From assembly GCA_030015575.1 (NCBI GenBank), contig CM057344.1, positions 597,006,410 to 597,070,409 of the forward strand: a stretch of 64,000 nt of DNA. Direction: 5' to 3'. Shown piece after piece: positions 63,059 to 64,000 of the stretch. Every line of letters starts with the position of its first letter. Within the stretch, counting starts at the first letter, position 1. A program made the position numbers and the translations under genes. The stretch is from Agapanthus africanus. Taxonomy: Eukaryota; Streptophyta; Magnoliopsida; Asparagales; Amaryllidaceae. A model generated the notes under the pieces. It did not search any database. It had not been told where the DNA came from and worked only from the letters and a program-made list of their open reading frames with translations.

Positions 63059-64000
63059 ATGAACTATAATAAGAATATCGTTGGGGCATCCCCTACTCAG
63101 CGACGCACTATATCGGATCCTGGGTGTAGTGTTAAGTATGCAAGAGTTTCTAGGTCGTCGTCCAGAAACGGCGTGCTACATCGGATCCCGGGTGTAGTGA
63201 CAAATAAGCAAGGGTCGTCGTCCAGAAACGGCGCGCTACATCGGACCCCGGGTGTAGTGACAAATAAGCAAGGGTTTCATAGGATTCGTCTAGCTTCCTG
63301 AAACATAGGTTCCCTTACGGGTAGACTAATAGAATTAGTAGAGGTGATGATTAGGAGAAGAGTTGGTATTATGTGTTTGCAAGAAACTAAGTGGGTAGGT
63401 GAAAAGAGTAGAGTCATAGAGCCTTGGGGTTATAAGCTTTGGTATACGGGTAGAGATAAAAATCGTAATGGGGTAGGCATAATCATAGATAGACGGTTGC
63501 TTGAGGATGTAGTTGAGATTAGGAGAAAAGGTGATAGAATTTTACTGGTTAAGCTTATTCTAGGTGGAGAGATCCTTAATGTTATTAGTGCTTATGCACC
63601 ACAGATAGGTCTTGATGACGCTAGTAAGCGTTCATTCTGGGAGGGTTTAGACGAGATGGTGCAAAGTATACCTAGTGGAGAGAAGTTATTTATTGGTGGT
63701 GATCTTAATGAACATGTAGGTACTAGTCGTAGTGGGTTTGATACTATCCATGGAGGTTTTGGTTTTGGACAAAGGAATGAAGTAGGTGAATCGATTCTAG
63801 ATTTTGCCTTATCTTATCACTTGATCTTAGCAAACACCTGGTTTAGGAAAAGAGATTCCCACCTTATCACTTTTAGGAGCGGATCAAGTGCTAGTCAAAT
63901 AGACTTTTTTCTGACGAGAAGAATAGATAGAGGTTGTTGTATTGACTGTAAGGTAGTGCCATGTGAGAGTGTAACTACTCAACATAGACTTTTAGTTCTA
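63059..64000 (+). mobile_element. RTE-type LINE, 5' end and endonuclease domain
   Basis: One plus-strand frame from 63059 to the window end gives an RTE LINE ORF. Its start has two in-frame 20-residue repeats (SSRNGVLHRIPGVVTNKQG and a variant; DNA period 60 bp, 63154-63273). The AP-endonuclease domain follows: NIGSLTGRLIELV, the metal-binding Glu in MCLQETKWVGE, then NRNGVGIIID, ISAYAPQIG, the catalytic IGGDLNEHVG and SQIDFFLTRR. A TGA at 63299-63301 breaks the frame where the family has Trp, just before NIGSLTG; otherwise the frame is open. The reverse transcriptase part would lie beyond the window. It is the complementary half of the LINE at 46367-48005, but a separate copy. Confidence 0.92.
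63154..63273 (+). repeat. 60-bp tandem repeat in the RTE LINE 5' region
   Basis: Two copies of a 60-bp unit (GTCGTCGTCCAGAAACGGCG ... AAATAAGCAAGG) differ at only a few bases. A partial older copy (ATCGGATCCTGGGTGTAGTG) precedes them at 63112. The period is a multiple of three, so the frame is kept. Confidence 0.95.

Overview
The window is nuclear DNA from a flowering plant. The genes have GT-AG introns with typical plant splice sites, the proteins are plant families, and most of the DNA is plant-type transposable elements. The species cannot be named from the sequence. No bacterial, organellar, rRNA or CRISPR features were seen.

Layout. (1) 1-15067 is a stack of related Ty1/copia retrotransposons on the minus strand. 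Copy A is cut by the window edge and shows its leader and 5' LTR. Copy B, 4476-15067, is complete, with two ~2.2 kb LTRs, an iMet primer-binding site, a polypurine tract and a 5-bp target duplication. Its pol region has two single-base frameshifts and no gag was found. (2) 15068-18190 holds unclassified repeat DNA, with a run of short palindromes at 15557-15763, followed by AT-rich DNA. (3) 18191-23301 (minus) carries exons of a 5'-3' exonuclease (FEN/Pol I-type) gene with a plastid-type leader; at least one middle exon and the 3' exons were not found. (4) 27260-35405 (plus) is a ten-exon gene for a FYVE-less phosphatidylinositol-3-phosphate 5-kinase (FAB1/PIKfyve). Every exon junction keeps the reading frame. 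One tRNA-derived SINE lies upstream of it and a second lies in its third intron. (5) 36.2-37.4 kb has the first exon of a DnaJ-like remnant and a duplicated ~280-bp block. (6) 37418-45273 is a complete Mutator-like element with TIRs and an 11-bp target duplication. It carries a decayed MURA-type transposase and a decayed plant mobile domain (PMD/MAIN-like) gene, and the latter is itself split by a 678-bp element. (7) 46367-48005 (minus) is a 5'-truncated RTE-type LINE. (8) 48.0-53.9 kb is AT-rich intergenic DNA with a tandem duplication. (9) 54462-55594 (minus) is a two-exon, 310-residue BYPASS1-like plant protein gene. (10) 57.45-58.91 kb is an array of four palindromic units in alternating orientation. 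(11) 58950-63055 is a third copia copy (C, plus strand), and 63059-64000 is the 5' end of a second RTE LINE.

The three host genes (exonuclease, FAB1, BYPASS1-like) are not an operon or pathway. They are separate islands in a transposon-rich region. Many broken transposon ORFs share one type of lesion, Trp codons turned into stops, which fits C-to-T decay of methylated DNA. The most interesting structures are the alternating palindrome array, the copia family with a long non-coding leader where gag should be, and the MULE with its PMD cargo.
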